Shown here in pieces: positions 48,323-57,246 of a stretch of 64,000 bases of DNA. Position numbers and translations under genes: made by a program. The notes under the pieces were generated by a model that saw nothing but the letters and a program-made list of their open reading frames with translations, had not been told where the DNA came from and searched no databases. How positions within the stretch are numbered: the first letter of the stretch is position 1; the number at the start of each line of letters is the position of its first letter. Where the stretch lies: contig NZ_SUKF01000005.1 of NCBI RefSeq assembly GCF_005047655.1, forward strand, positions 1 through 64,000, read 5' to 3'. Source of the stretch: Sinimarinibacterium arenosum (GTDB lineage: Bacteria; Pseudomonadota; Gammaproteobacteria; Nevskiales; Nevskiaceae).

Positions 48323-48841
48323 GTGACCCTGGCCACCGTGATTACCGCCGCCGACTTCGGTGCCCTGGTAGAAGCCGCGTTTCACCCGGAGGTCCCCGTG
48401 GTCGCGGCGTCCGAGTCCGAACTCGGGGAGCCGCTGGAACACTTCACCACGCCGGCAGAGGTTCGCGCCAAGGCCGCGGCCTGCGCCAAGGCGGGTGTAC
48501 ACAACTATTCGTTTGGCCTGTGGTATCCCTCGATGAAGGGTCACATCTTCGAACGCAAGGTGGCGATTGATCCTCCGCGCGACGGCAAGTCGTTCCGCTA
48601 CTCACTGAGCGGCTGGGGCATCATTCGCCTGCATCAATATTTCACCTGGCCCAACACGTTGCAGTGCCGGGTGGTCGTCAACTCCGAAGCGCGCGCCCGC
48701 TCGCGCGAAGCACGTTATCCCGAGCTTGGCGCCGTATCCGACTGGGACTGGCGCGTGGTCGAGACCTATGCGTTCCGGCTGTCGCGCAGACTCGCTTCGA
48801 TGGGACACACCGCACCCGTTGTCCAGCAGCTGGAGACCTGA
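48323..48841 (+). CDS. Hypothetical protein
   Basis: A 172-residue soluble protein that I do not recognise. The likely start is GTG 48323 with AGGA eight bases upstream; the frame is open further upstream but with low coding character. It contains NYSFGLWYPSMKGHIFERK and a Trp/Tyr-rich middle (YFTWPNTLQCRVVVNSEARARS). Codon use is like that of its neighbours. No signal peptide or membrane segment is present. Confidence 0.6.
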   Translation: MTLATVITAADFGALVEAAFHPEVPVVAASESELGEPLEHFTTPAEVRAKAAACAKAGVHNYSFGLWYPSMKGHIFERKVAIDPPRDGKSFRYSLSGWGIIRLHQYFTWPNTLQCRVVVNSEARARSREARYPELGAVSDWDWRVVETYAFRLSRRLASMGHTAPVVQQLET

Positions 48842-48994
48842 GTCCGAACCGCGCGCGGTGATACGAACCGCGACCGGCTTCAGGTTCGGGTACGCAGGAT
48901 CACAACCACCGGGACATCACGGTCCGCGGCGGTCGAACTCGACGTTGCGCTGCTTCACAGCGACTCAGTGCGTCACCCGCAGTGGACGGCTCCC

Positions 48995-50365
48995 TCAGCG
49001 TACGATGCGATAGCACGGTACGTACTGGGTGCCCGGCAGCTTCATCCGCTGCTGCGCAACGAAGGCGGTCAGCAAGGCGTCCAGCGGATCCAGGATGTCG
49101 GCATCGCCGTCGAGTTCGAACGGGCCCTTGGCTTCAACTTCGCGAATGCCGTCGGCCTTGACGTTGCCGGCGACGATACCGGAGAACGCGCGGCGCAGAT
49201 GACCTGCGAGTTCATGCGGCGCCTGATCACGATGCAGGTCGAGCGCTCGCATGGCGTCGTGGGTCGGCACGAACGGGCGTTGGAACGCTGGCGCAATCTT
49301 CAACAGCCAGTTGAAGTAGAACGCGTCATCGTGCTCCGCGCGGAAGTCGCGCACGCGCTGGATCCCGGCGTGCATCTCGCGAGCCACACGCGCCGGATCA
49401 TCGACGATGATCTGGTACAGCTGGCGCGCAGGCTCGCCCAGCGTCGCGCCAATGAAGGCGTCGATCTGGCGGAAATACTCGGCCGCAGAGGCCGGACCGG
49501 TGAAGATCAGCGGAAACGGCAGGCCGGCGTTGTCCGGATGCAGCAGGATGCCGAGCAGATACAGGATTTCCTCGGCCGTCCCCGCGCCCCCCGGCAGTAC
49601 GACGATGCCGTGCGCGGTGCGCACAAAGGCCTCAAGCCGCTTCTCGATATCGGGCAGGATCACCAGCGAATTGACGATGGGGTTCGGCGCTTCGGCGGCG
49701 ATGATGCCGGGCTCGGTGATGCCCAGATACTGGCCACCGACGATGCGCTGCTTGGCGTGCGCCACGGCCGCGCCCTTCATCGGGCCTTTCATTGCCCCCG
49801 GGCCGCAACCCGTGCCGATATCGATTCCCCGCAGGCCAAGCTGATAGCCCACGACCTTGCTGTAGTCATACTCGTGGCGCGAGATCGAATGCCCGCCCCA
49901 GCACACCACCAGTCGCGGTTCCAGGTTCTGGCGCAATACTCCGGCGTTGCGCAGGATGTGGAATACGGCGTCGGTGGTGCCATCGGCGCTGTCGAGGTCG
50001 AAATTCGGGTTGTTCAGCACGTCGTTGCCGACGAACAGCAGATCCCGCAGGACCGAAAACAGATGTTCGCTGATGCCGCGGATCATCTTGCCGTCGACGA
50101 AGGCTTCGGCTGGCGCACTGCGCAGCGCCAGCTTGATGCCGCGCTCTTCCGGCACCACGCGAATCTCAAAATCCGGATAGCGCTGCAGCAGCTCGCGGCC
50201 GTCGTCGATCGGGCTGCCGCAGTTGAGGACTGCGAGCGCGCACTGCCGGAACAGGTGATACAGCCCGCCATGACTGGCATCCAGCAATTTGGCGGCTTCG
50301 CTGCGCGACAGCACGGCAAGGCTGCCTTCCGGCGAAATCACCGCATCGACGACTTGATAGCTCAT
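48995..50365 (-). CDS. ppnN: Nucleotide 5'-monophosphate nucleosidase PpnN (YgdH)
   Basis: A 456-residue LOG-family enzyme that splits purine and pyrimidine monophosphates into base and ribose-5-phosphate and binds (p)ppGpp in E. coli. The Rossmann core shows CWGGHSISRHEYDY and GCGPGAMKGPMKGA, and the active-site motif is LPGGAGTAEEILYLL. N- and C-terminal extensions match YgdH (454 residues). It is monocistronic. Confidence 0.93.
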   Translation of the reverse strand: MSYQVVDAVISPEGSLAVLSRSEAAKLLDASHGGLYHLFRQCALAVLNCGSPIDDGRELLQRYPDFEIRVVPEERGIKLALRSAPAEAFVDGKMIRGISEHLFSVLRDLLFVGNDVLNNPNFDLDSADGTTDAVFHILRNAGVLRQNLEPRLVVCWGGHSISRHEYDYSKVVGYQLGLRGIDIGTGCGPGAMKGPMKGAAVAHAKQRIVGGQYLGITEPGIIAAEAPNPIVNSLVILPDIEKRLEAFVRTAHGIVVLPGGAGTAEEILYLLGILLHPDNAGLPFPLIFTGPASAAEYFRQIDAFIGATLGEPARQLYQIIVDDPARVAREMHAGIQRVRDFRAEHDDAFYFNWLLKIAPAFQRPFVPTHDAMRALDLHRDQAPHELAGHLRRAFSGIVAGNVKADGIREVEAKGPFELDGDADILDPLDALLTAFVAQQRMKLPGTQYVPCYRIVR

Positions 50366-50510
50366 GGCTTCCGATAGTTCGCGCTCTGCGCAGAGCGCCA
50401 GATGATACGGCGACTGGAGCGATCACGGGCACGCTGACGGTGATCAGTTCGGGCGCACGCAGATGGTGCTAGTCTGCGCACCCCTCAATGCCATGGATGC
50501 GACGATTGCC

Positions 50511-50762
50511 ATGAATGACCTGCAAGAAACCATTGCCGAACTGGTCGGTGAAGGCGCCGCCATCCGCGTGGCCGTTGCCGCCCTGATCCGCACTTCACCC
50601 CATGCCGAGCAGATCGCCGATCTGTTCGAGATGTTCGACGCGCAGACCGTTGAAGTCCTGAAACAGGTTGCGGTCAAGAATCCTGACTTCGGCAAGATCG
50701 TGATGGAAGCCTATACCGAAGTGTTGACCGATCTGGCCGCGCAGATGGGGCCGCTGGAATAG
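50511..50762 (+). CDS. Small hypothetical protein
   Basis: A soluble helical protein of about 83 residues, beginning MNDLQETIAELVGEGAAI, if ATG 50511 is used; ATG 50493 and ATG 50463 are in-frame alternatives. No known family was recognised. It is acidic, has no cysteine and no signal peptide. It stands alone between ppnN and the convergent Yip1-like gene. Confidence 0.55.
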   Translation: MNDLQETIAELVGEGAAIRVAVAALIRTSPHAEQIADLFEMFDAQTVEVLKQVAVKNPDFGKIVMEAYTEVLTDLAAQMGPLE

Positions 50763-50789
50763 TCCGTTCCGCACTGAATCGCTCCCGGC

Positions 50790-52043
50790 TCAGCCGGGAG
50801 CGACGCCCTGTGTCTTCAGCGCTTCCAGCGCATCCAGATCCAGCGCACCGGCATAGCGCTTGAGTGCGTCCATTCCGATATCCTGACCCTCGAGCACCAC
50901 GGTGAACCGTTCGCCCAGCAGCAGGCTGTAGGTGCCGGACCGGGTATCGGCGTGCCACTGCTCGCGCACTGAACGCTCGCCCTCGCGATAGACGCGTTCG
51001 TAACCGGTATCCGATTCGCTGTCGATGGCCTGGATCGCCCAGCCCGCCAGTGCCGCCAGCGCCTTGGCGCCCCCGGTATCGGTGATCTGCAGATCCAGTG
51101 AGCGCTTGGCGTCGGCATCGGCGTAGCGCGCTTCGGCCGTCGCAGTCTGCACGCCGAGCACCACGCTGCGCTTGACCGAATAGCTGATCCGCTTCAAGTC
51201 ACCCAGCGTCTCCGGCACAAACGGCTTGAGCTGTTCCGTGCTCAGCGCTTCGACTGCCTGCCCACCCAGCAGCGCGGTCATCATCTCCCCCGTCGCTTTC
51301 TGCCGCGCGGCGCTGTCGCCGCTTTCTTGCGCAGCCTCGAGCTGCTTGCCCGCCGCTTCGACTTTCTTCGACCAGGCATCGATACGGTCGGCATCGATCT
51401 TCAGGGTCTTGCCGCCGGCACTGATCTCGACATTGCCACCGCGATGATGTGCGGGCATGTGGATGCCACTGAGTCGAGCCACAACCGAACCCAGAACCAG
51501 CGACAGGATCACCGCGCACAGCACCGTCACCGCGGTATACGGCAGCGCCCGTTCGGGGGCGCAGCCCATCACCTTCGGCAGTCCGAGATACAGCAGATAG
51601 ATCGCATACAGACCGCCGCAGAGCGCCAGCAATGCGCCCAGCCAGGGCACCAGCACCAGCGCACCGCCGATCCAGCTGGCCGTCGATGCATAGGCGGTGG
51701 TCTTCAGCGCCTGGGTCATGTCCTTCTGCGCACCGAAGCTGGGTGCCAGCGCATTCACCAGCAAGGCCAGCAGGTAAACCACGACCAGGCCGACGCCGTA
51801 CTGCAGTACCGCATTGATCAGCCCGGAACCAAAGCCGATGCGTACCGAGCCGAACATCGGCATGCCGATGCCGAACACGCTGATCTTCAGGAAGCCGGCA
51901 ATCGCCGGCAATGCGGCGAGCCACAGGATGTAGCGCCGGTACAGTCCGGCGACGGTATCGGGCTCGGCTGCAATCACCGACCATTCGGCCGCAGGATTCA
52001 GCAGTACTTCGCGCACACGCGCCAGGACTCGATCACGTTCCAT
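50790..52043 (-). CDS. Yip1-family membrane protein with a C-terminal soluble domain
   Basis: A 417-residue protein. The N-terminal half (about 20-200) has five hydrophobic segments and the YIP1 start RVREVLLNPAAEWSVIAAEP. The C-terminal half is soluble and charged, with a helical segment SKKVEAAGKQLEAAQESGD and a beta-rich region. ATG 52043 gives MERDRVLAR. Function in bacteria is unknown. Confidence 0.8.
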   Translation of the reverse strand: MERDRVLARVREVLLNPAAEWSVIAAEPDTVAGLYRRYILWLAALPAIAGFLKISVFGIGMPMFGSVRIGFGSGLINAVLQYGVGLVVVYLLALLVNALAPSFGAQKDMTQALKTTAYASTASWIGGALVLVPWLGALLALCGGLYAIYLLYLGLPKVMGCAPERALPYTAVTVLCAVILSLVLGSVVARLSGIHMPAHHRGGNVEISAGGKTLKIDADRIDAWSKKVEAAGKQLEAAQESGDSAARQKATGEMMTALLGGQAVEALSTEQLKPFVPETLGDLKRISYSVKRSVVLGVQTATAEARYADADAKRSLDLQITDTGGAKALAALAGWAIQAIDSESDTGYERVYREGERSVREQWHADTRSGTYSLLLGERFTVVLEGQDIGMDALKRYAGALDLDALEALKTQGVAPG

Positions 52044-52169
52044 CGTTCGGCTCCAGAACCTGCAGGACTCCACCCGCTGAGCGACGCACAGCAACAGACT
52101 GTGTCGTCAGCGGACCGCCGTCCCCAGCTTAGTCGTGCCGCGTGTCGCGCTCAATGCAGTCCGTCACAT

Positions 52170-53306
52170 TCAGGCGGCGAGGTGCTGCCCGAAGCGATCG
52201 AGGTGAAAATCGGCGTCGCCGAACAGCATCGAGATCATCGTCAGGCGCTTGAAGTAGTGACTGACCGCGAGTTCGTCGGTGACCCCGATGCCGCCGTGCA
52301 ACTGCACCGCCTGCTGTCCGACAAAGTGTGCGCTCTGCGACACCAGCACCTTGGCCGCCGAAACCGCCTGCCGTCGCTCGCCGGAGGGCGCTTCCAGCTT
52401 GGCTGCGGCCAGATAGGCCATCGAGCGCGCCTGTTCAGCATGCAGGTACATGTCGACGGCACGATGCTGCAGCGCCTGGAAGGTGCCGATCGGCACGCCG
52501 AACTGCTTGCGCGTCTTCAGATAGCCGACAGTCGCTTCGATCGTCGCCGTCATGTTGCCGACCGCCTCGGCACACAGTGCAGCAATGCCGCGATCCAGTG
52601 CCTTCTCGATCACCGCCAGCGCTTCATGTTCCGTGCCGATGAGTGCATCCGCGCCGACGCGAACGTTGTTGAAGCGGATGCTGGCGGCGCGCAGGCCGTC
52701 CTGGGTCGGATAGCCGAAACGCTCGACGCCCGGCGCTGTCGCATCCACCAGAAACAGCGAGATGCCCTGCGCATCGCGAACGTCGCCCGCGGTTCGTGCC
52801 GACACGATCAGCTGGTCCGCCTCGGCGCCATGCAGCACCACAGACTTCTGCCCATCGATACGATAACCGCCGTCGACCGCCTGCGCCGTAGTCGCAATCG
52901 TCGACGATGCATAACGCTGGCCGGGCTCGTCATGTGCCAGTGCCAGCAGTCGTTCGCCAGCGGCCACCGCCGGCAGCACTGCCTGGCGTTGCGCCGCACT
53001 GCCCGCGTCGATCAGCACGCCAGCCCCGAGCACGACCGTCGCCAGATAAGGCTCGACCACCATGCCGCGTCCCAGTGCTTCCATCACCAGCAAGGTATCG
53101 AAGCCGCCACCGCCAAAACCGTCGTAAGCCTCGGGCAGTGCCAGCGCCATCACGCCCATCTCCGCCAGCTGCTGCCACACCTCGCGACTCCATCCGGCGT
53201 CGCTGGCGATGATCGCGCGGCGTCGCTCGAAATCGTAGTCCTTGCGCACGAAACGCTGCAGGCTGTCCTGGAACTGGTGCTGCTCTTCGGTAAATGTGAA
53301 ATCCAT
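52170..53306 (-). CDS. Acyl-CoA dehydrogenase, small subunit type (PimD-like)
   Basis: A 378-residue acyl-CoA dehydrogenase beginning MDFTFTEEQHQFQDSLQRF. Helical N-domain, middle beta-domain (SSTIATTAQAVDGGYRIDGQKSVVLHGA) and C-domain with QLHGGIGVTDE are present. With the neighbouring gene it forms a large/small pair as in PimC/PimD of pimeloyl-CoA degradation, where two different chains make the enzyme. The gene follows its partner by 14 bp. Confidence 0.88.
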   Translation of the reverse strand: MDFTFTEEQHQFQDSLQRFVRKDYDFERRRAIIASDAGWSREVWQQLAEMGVMALALPEAYDGFGGGGFDTLLVMEALGRGMVVEPYLATVVLGAGVLIDAGSAAQRQAVLPAVAAGERLLALAHDEPGQRYASSTIATTAQAVDGGYRIDGQKSVVLHGAEADQLIVSARTAGDVRDAQGISLFLVDATAPGVERFGYPTQDGLRAASIRFNNVRVGADALIGTEHEALAVIEKALDRGIAALCAEAVGNMTATIEATVGYLKTRKQFGVPIGTFQALQHRAVDMYLHAEQARSMAYLAAAKLEAPSGERRQAVSAAKVLVSQSAHFVGQQAVQLHGGIGVTDELAVSHYFKRLTMISMLFGDADFHLDRFGQHLAA

Positions 53307-53320
53307 GAAGGGTCTGCTCC

Positions 53321-54520
53321 TCAGAATCCGAGAATCATCTTGGAGATGATGTTCTTCTGGATCTCGTTGGATCCGCCGTAAATCGTCGTTTTCCGCGTGT
53401 TGAAATACTGGCCGGCCAGCGGCGCGGCGTAGTCCGGACCGGCCAGCGGTCCGTCGTAGCCGGCATCAAGTGCGGCCTCCTGATACGGCAGCGCATCGCT
53501 ACCCAGCGCCAGCATCAGCAGCTCGCTCAGCGTCTGCTGAATTTCCGAGCCGCGAATCTTCAGCAGCGAGGCCTCCGGTCCGGGCGCTTTCTTCTCCATC
53601 TCGGCCGCGATCACGCGCAGATTGGTGATCTCCAGCGCCATCAACTCGATCTCGACCTGCGCAATGCGATCGCGGAAGCGCAGATCCTCGATCAGCGGGC
53701 GGCCGTCGGTTCCGCATTGGCGCGCGGCGATATCCTTCAGGCGTTTGAGCCGGCGCTTGGAGCGCCCGACTTCGGCGATGCCGGTGCGCTCGTGCCCAAG
53801 CAGGAACTTGGCGTAGGTCCAGCCCTTGTTCTCTTCGCCAACAAGGTTCTGCACCGGCACTTCAACATTGTCGAACCAGACTTCGTTCACCTCGTGCTCG
53901 CCGTCGAGCATGATGATCGGCCGCACCTGGATGCCGGGCGTCTTCATGTCGATCAGCAGGAACGAAATGCCTTCCTGCTTGCGCGCATCCACCGAGGTGC
54001 GGACCAGGCAGAAAATCCAGTCGGCGTATTGTCCCAGCGTGGTCCAGGTCTTCTGGCCATTGACAATGTATTTGTCGCCGACGCGCTCGGCGCGCGTCTT
54101 CAGCGATGCCAGATCCGAACCCGAGCCCGGCTCCGAGTAGCCCTGACACCACCAGTCCTCACCGGACAGGATGCGCGGCAGGAAGTACTCCTGCTGCGCG
54201 CGATTGCCGAATGCCATGATCACCGGTGCGACCATCACCAGACCGAACGGCATCAGCCCCGGCGCACCCGCATCGGCAGCCTCTTCGCTGAAGATGTGCT
54301 GCTGCACCGCGGTCCAGCCGGTGCCGCCAAATTCCACCGGCCAGTTCGCGGCAACCCAGCCCTGGCGGTACAGGATCTTGTGCCAGGTCAGGAAATCATC
54401 CTTACTCAGTCGCTTGCCGTTCAGTACCTTGTCGCGAATCGCCGTGGGCAGGTTCGCGTCGATGAATGCACGGACATCGGCGCGAAAGCGCTGTTCGTCC
54501 GGCGTGAAATTCAGATCCAT
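53321..54520 (-). CDS. Acyl-CoA dehydrogenase, large subunit type (PimC-like)
   Basis: A 399-residue acyl-CoA dehydrogenase beginning MDLNFTPDEQRFRADVRAF. The FAD/substrate block QGYSEPGSGSDLASLKTRAE and the C-terminal TIYGGSNEIQKNIIS with the usual Gly-Gly motif are clear. It resembles PimC and many side-chain dehydrogenases for bulky or dicarboxylic acyl-CoAs. It is divergent from a PimF-like bifunctional gene, which supports a shared beta-oxidation route. ATG 54520 is chosen because the upstream open frame has no similarity. Confidence 0.9.
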   Translation of the reverse strand: MDLNFTPDEQRFRADVRAFIDANLPTAIRDKVLNGKRLSKDDFLTWHKILYRQGWVAANWPVEFGGTGWTAVQQHIFSEEAADAGAPGLMPFGLVMVAPVIMAFGNRAQQEYFLPRILSGEDWWCQGYSEPGSGSDLASLKTRAERVGDKYIVNGQKTWTTLGQYADWIFCLVRTSVDARKQEGISFLLIDMKTPGIQVRPIIMLDGEHEVNEVWFDNVEVPVQNLVGEENKGWTYAKFLLGHERTGIAEVGRSKRRLKRLKDIAARQCGTDGRPLIEDLRFRDRIAQVEIELMALEITNLRVIAAEMEKKAPGPEASLLKIRGSEIQQTLSELLMLALGSDALPYQEAALDAGYDGPLAGPDYAAPLAGQYFNTRKTTIYGGSNEIQKNIISKMILGF

Positions 54521-54755
54521 ACCGCACTCCGCATAGGGCGTGGCCATAGCCACCATCTGGGCGTCGAGCTTAGGGGCCTCGGACGCCGTCGACAAATGCA
54601 GCTGCCGCATCGGCAGACATTTGCCGCCCTCATGCGTTGCGGTTATTCAAATTACCGAATCGAATGCAGCGAAATGCGCCGATTTCATTTGCCTCCCGCG
54701 TCGCTACCGCACTAGGCTCGCAGCCCTTCGACCCGCTTCCAGAGGATGTGCCGAC

Positions 54756-56846
54756 ATGCGCGTGAGCCGCTACGACGTTCAGAACCGTACCGCCGTGATC
54801 ACGATGAACAATCCCCCGGTCAACGGTCTGGGCCAGGATCTGCGCAGCGATCTGATCGAAGGGATCAACCGCGCCATGGCCGACACCGCCATCGACGCGG
54901 TGGTATTGATCGGCACACCCCAGGCGTTCTCAGGCGGCGCCGACATCCGCGAGTTCGGCACGCCGAAAATGCTGGCCGAGCCGAACCTGCACACGGTGAT
55001 CGCCACGATCGAGCGCGCACCCAAACCGGTCGTCGCCGCAATTTCGGGCGCGTGCATGGGCGGCGGCCTCGAACTGGCACTGGGCTGCCATGGCCGCGTT
55101 GCGCTCGGCAACGCCATGATTGCGCTGCCCGAGGTGCGTCTGGGACTGTTGCCGGGCGCAGGCGGCACGCAGCGATTGCCGCGTGTCGTCAAAATCGAAA
55201 CTGCCTTGAACATGATTGTGACCGGCGCCATCGTGCCGGCCCAGCGGATGGCCGGAGGCGCGCTGTTCGATGCGGTCGTCGACAGCGATCTGCTGCAGCA
55301 TGCACTGACTCGGGCCGCGCAGCTGGCCGCCGGCCCGCGGCCACTGCCCCGGGTTCGCGATCGCGCGGTTGACGATCCGAAAGCGATGGAAAAAATCGAA
55401 GCCGCGCGCGCGCAGGTCTTCAACAATGCCAGCCCGCTCCCGGCGCCGATGAAATGCATCGATGCGATTGCCGCCGCGGTGTCGATGCCGTTCGACAAGG
55501 GACTCGCCGTCGAACTTTCCGCCTTCGCGGCGCTGGTGCGGACACCGGAATCGCGCGCACTGCGTCACGCGTTTTTCGGCGAACGCACGGCGACCAAGAT
55601 CGCCGACGTCCCGGCCGACACGCCACTGCGCGAAATCCGCTCGGCAGCGGTGATCGGCGCCGGCACCATGGGCGGTGGAATCGCGATGAACTTCGCCAAC
55701 GCCGGCATTCCGGTCAAGATTCTGGAGCTGCAGCAGGACGCTCTGGAGCGCGGGCTCGCGGTCATTCGCAAGAACTACGAGCGTGCACTGACTCGCGGCA
55801 AGCTGACGCAGGACAAGCTCGACGCACGCATGGCGCTGATCCAGCCCACGCTCGACTATGCCGAGATCGGCGACGCCGACATCGTGATCGAAGCGGTGTT
55901 CGAGGACATGGACGTGAAGAAGACCGTGTTCGAGGCGCTGGACCGGGTCATGAAACCCGGCGCGATCCTCGCCACCAATACCTCGACGCTGGACGTCAAC
56001 CGGATCGCCGCATTCACCCGTCGCCCGCAGGATGTGATCGGCACGCATTTCTTCTCGCCGGCCAATGTCATGCGTCTGCTCGAAGTCGTACGCGGCGAGA
56101 AAACCGCCAAGGACGTGCTGGCGACGGTGATGCAATTGGCGACGCGCATCCGCAAGCTGCCCGTGGTCGCCGGTGTCTGCGACGGCTTCATTGGCAACCG
56201 CATGATTCACCGGTACAGCGCGCAGGCGCTGCAACTGCTGGCCGAGGGCGCGTTACCGCAGCAGGTCGACGTCGCGCTGGAACGCTGGGGCATGGCGATG
56301 GGACCGTTCCGCATGAGCGATCTGGCCGGCAACGATGTCAGCTGGTACGTGCGCAAGCGCCACTACGCAGAACATCCGGAGATGCCGCGCTCGGTGATTG
56401 CCGACCGTCTGTGCGAAGCCGGCCGTTACGGTCAGAAGACCGGCAAGGGCTGGTACCGCTACGAGTCTGGCGACCGCAAGGCGCATCCGGACGCAGAGGT
56501 CGAGCAGCTGATCGTCGAGTACCGCAAGGAGGCCGGCATTACGCCGCGCGCGATCTCCGACAACGAAATCGTCGAGCGCCTGATCTACGCGCTCGTCAAC
56601 GAAGGTGCGCGCATCCTCGAAGAAGGCATTGCGCAACGCGCCTCCGACATCGACATGGTCTATCTGAACGGATACGGCTTTCCGTCGCATCGCGGTGGCC
56701 CGATGCTGTACGCGGACATGATGAGACTGCCCAAAGTGGCTCAGCGCATGCTTGAATTCGCCGCGATGCCGGGTGCTGATGCCGCGTTCTGGACGCCGGC
56801 GCCGCTGCTGCAGCGCCTGGCCGACGAGGGACGCAACTTCAACTAA
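54756..56846 (+). CDS. Bifunctional enoyl-CoA hydratase / 3-hydroxyacyl-CoA dehydrogenase (FadB/PimF-like)
   Basis: A 696-residue protein with an N-terminal crotonase domain (about 1-190: AFSGGADIREF, ISGACMGGGLELALGC, LPEVRLGLLPGAGGTQRLP with the catalytic Glu) and a C-terminal NAD-binding dehydrogenase domain (GAGTMGGGIA at about 301, THFFSPANVMRLLEV with the catalytic His). It performs hydration and oxidation in beta-oxidation. No fadA thiolase gene is adjacent, unlike in the fadBA operon, and the divergent PimC/PimD-like pair suggests a special acyl-CoA. Confidence 0.92.
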   Translation: MRVSRYDVQNRTAVITMNNPPVNGLGQDLRSDLIEGINRAMADTAIDAVVLIGTPQAFSGGADIREFGTPKMLAEPNLHTVIATIERAPKPVVAAISGACMGGGLELALGCHGRVALGNAMIALPEVRLGLLPGAGGTQRLPRVVKIETALNMIVTGAIVPAQRMAGGALFDAVVDSDLLQHALTRAAQLAAGPRPLPRVRDRAVDDPKAMEKIEAARAQVFNNASPLPAPMKCIDAIAAAVSMPFDKGLAVELSAFAALVRTPESRALRHAFFGERTATKIADVPADTPLREIRSAAVIGAGTMGGGIAMNFANAGIPVKILELQQDALERGLAVIRKNYERALTRGKLTQDKLDARMALIQPTLDYAEIGDADIVIEAVFEDMDVKKTVFEALDRVMKPGAILATNTSTLDVNRIAAFTRRPQDVIGTHFFSPANVMRLLEVVRGEKTAKDVLATVMQLATRIRKLPVVAGVCDGFIGNRMIHRYSAQALQLLAEGALPQQVDVALERWGMAMGPFRMSDLAGNDVSWYVRKRHYAEHPEMPRSVIADRLCEAGRYGQKTGKGWYRYESGDRKAHPDAEVEQLIVEYRKEAGITPRAISDNEIVERLIYALVNEGARILEEGIAQRASDIDMVYLNGYGFPSHRGGPMLYADMMRLPKVAQRMLEFAAMPGADAAFWTPAPLLQRLADEGRNFN

Positions 56847-56862
56847 GCGTGGATAGCGCCGC

Positions 56863-57102
56863 TCACTGCGGCGCGTCGACCAGCATGCAGTAGGCGTAAG
56901 GCTTCGATTCGCACTGGCACACGGGCGCGGCATTGCGCGGGCACCGTGCGGAGTAGTCGCGGTCGTCGCAGTGAATGCTGCATGCGGTGCCACGTGCGCC
57001 GCTGGGCGCCTCCTGCGCCAGACGCGGCGGCTCCGGCGGTGGCGCGCCGGCGCAGGCGCACAGCAGCAGCGCTGCGACGCTGGTCATCCATCGTTGTTTC
57101 AT
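56863..57102 (-). CDS. Small six-cysteine lipoprotein
   Basis: A 79-residue precursor with a lipobox (LLLCACAG). The mature part has C-x3-C-x8-C-x7-C-x-C-x7-C, with CSIHC and APVCQCESKPYAYC. This is the same pattern as the lipoprotein at 44719-45093, which adds Gly-rich repeats. ATG 57102 has GGGGA six bases upstream. The protein is likely envelope-bound with three disulfides or a bound metal; the function is unknown. Confidence 0.72.
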   Translation of the reverse strand: MKQRWMTSVAALLLCACAGAPPPEPPRLAQEAPSGARGTACSIHCDDRDYSARCPRNAAPVCQCESKPYAYCMLVDAPQ

Positions 57103-57197
57103 GGTCATCCCCGTGATACCCGAGACTCGCGCTCGGGTTGAATCGATGGTCGCCCGCACTGCCGGCCAGTGCAAGCTGCAGACCACAGGAACAAGAA

Positions 57198-57224
57198 CGG
57201 GCCGGACGCTGAGCGTCCGGCCCG
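57198..57224 (-). terminator. Terminator of the fadE operon
   Basis: CGGGCCGGACGC (57198-57209) and GCGTCCGGCCCG (57213-57224) form a perfect 12-bp stem with a TGA loop. On the minus strand it is followed by TTCTTGTT. It lies 23 bases after the fadE stop codon. Confidence 0.8.
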
Positions 57225-57246
57225 CAGTCATCGCATCGGCGCCGCC

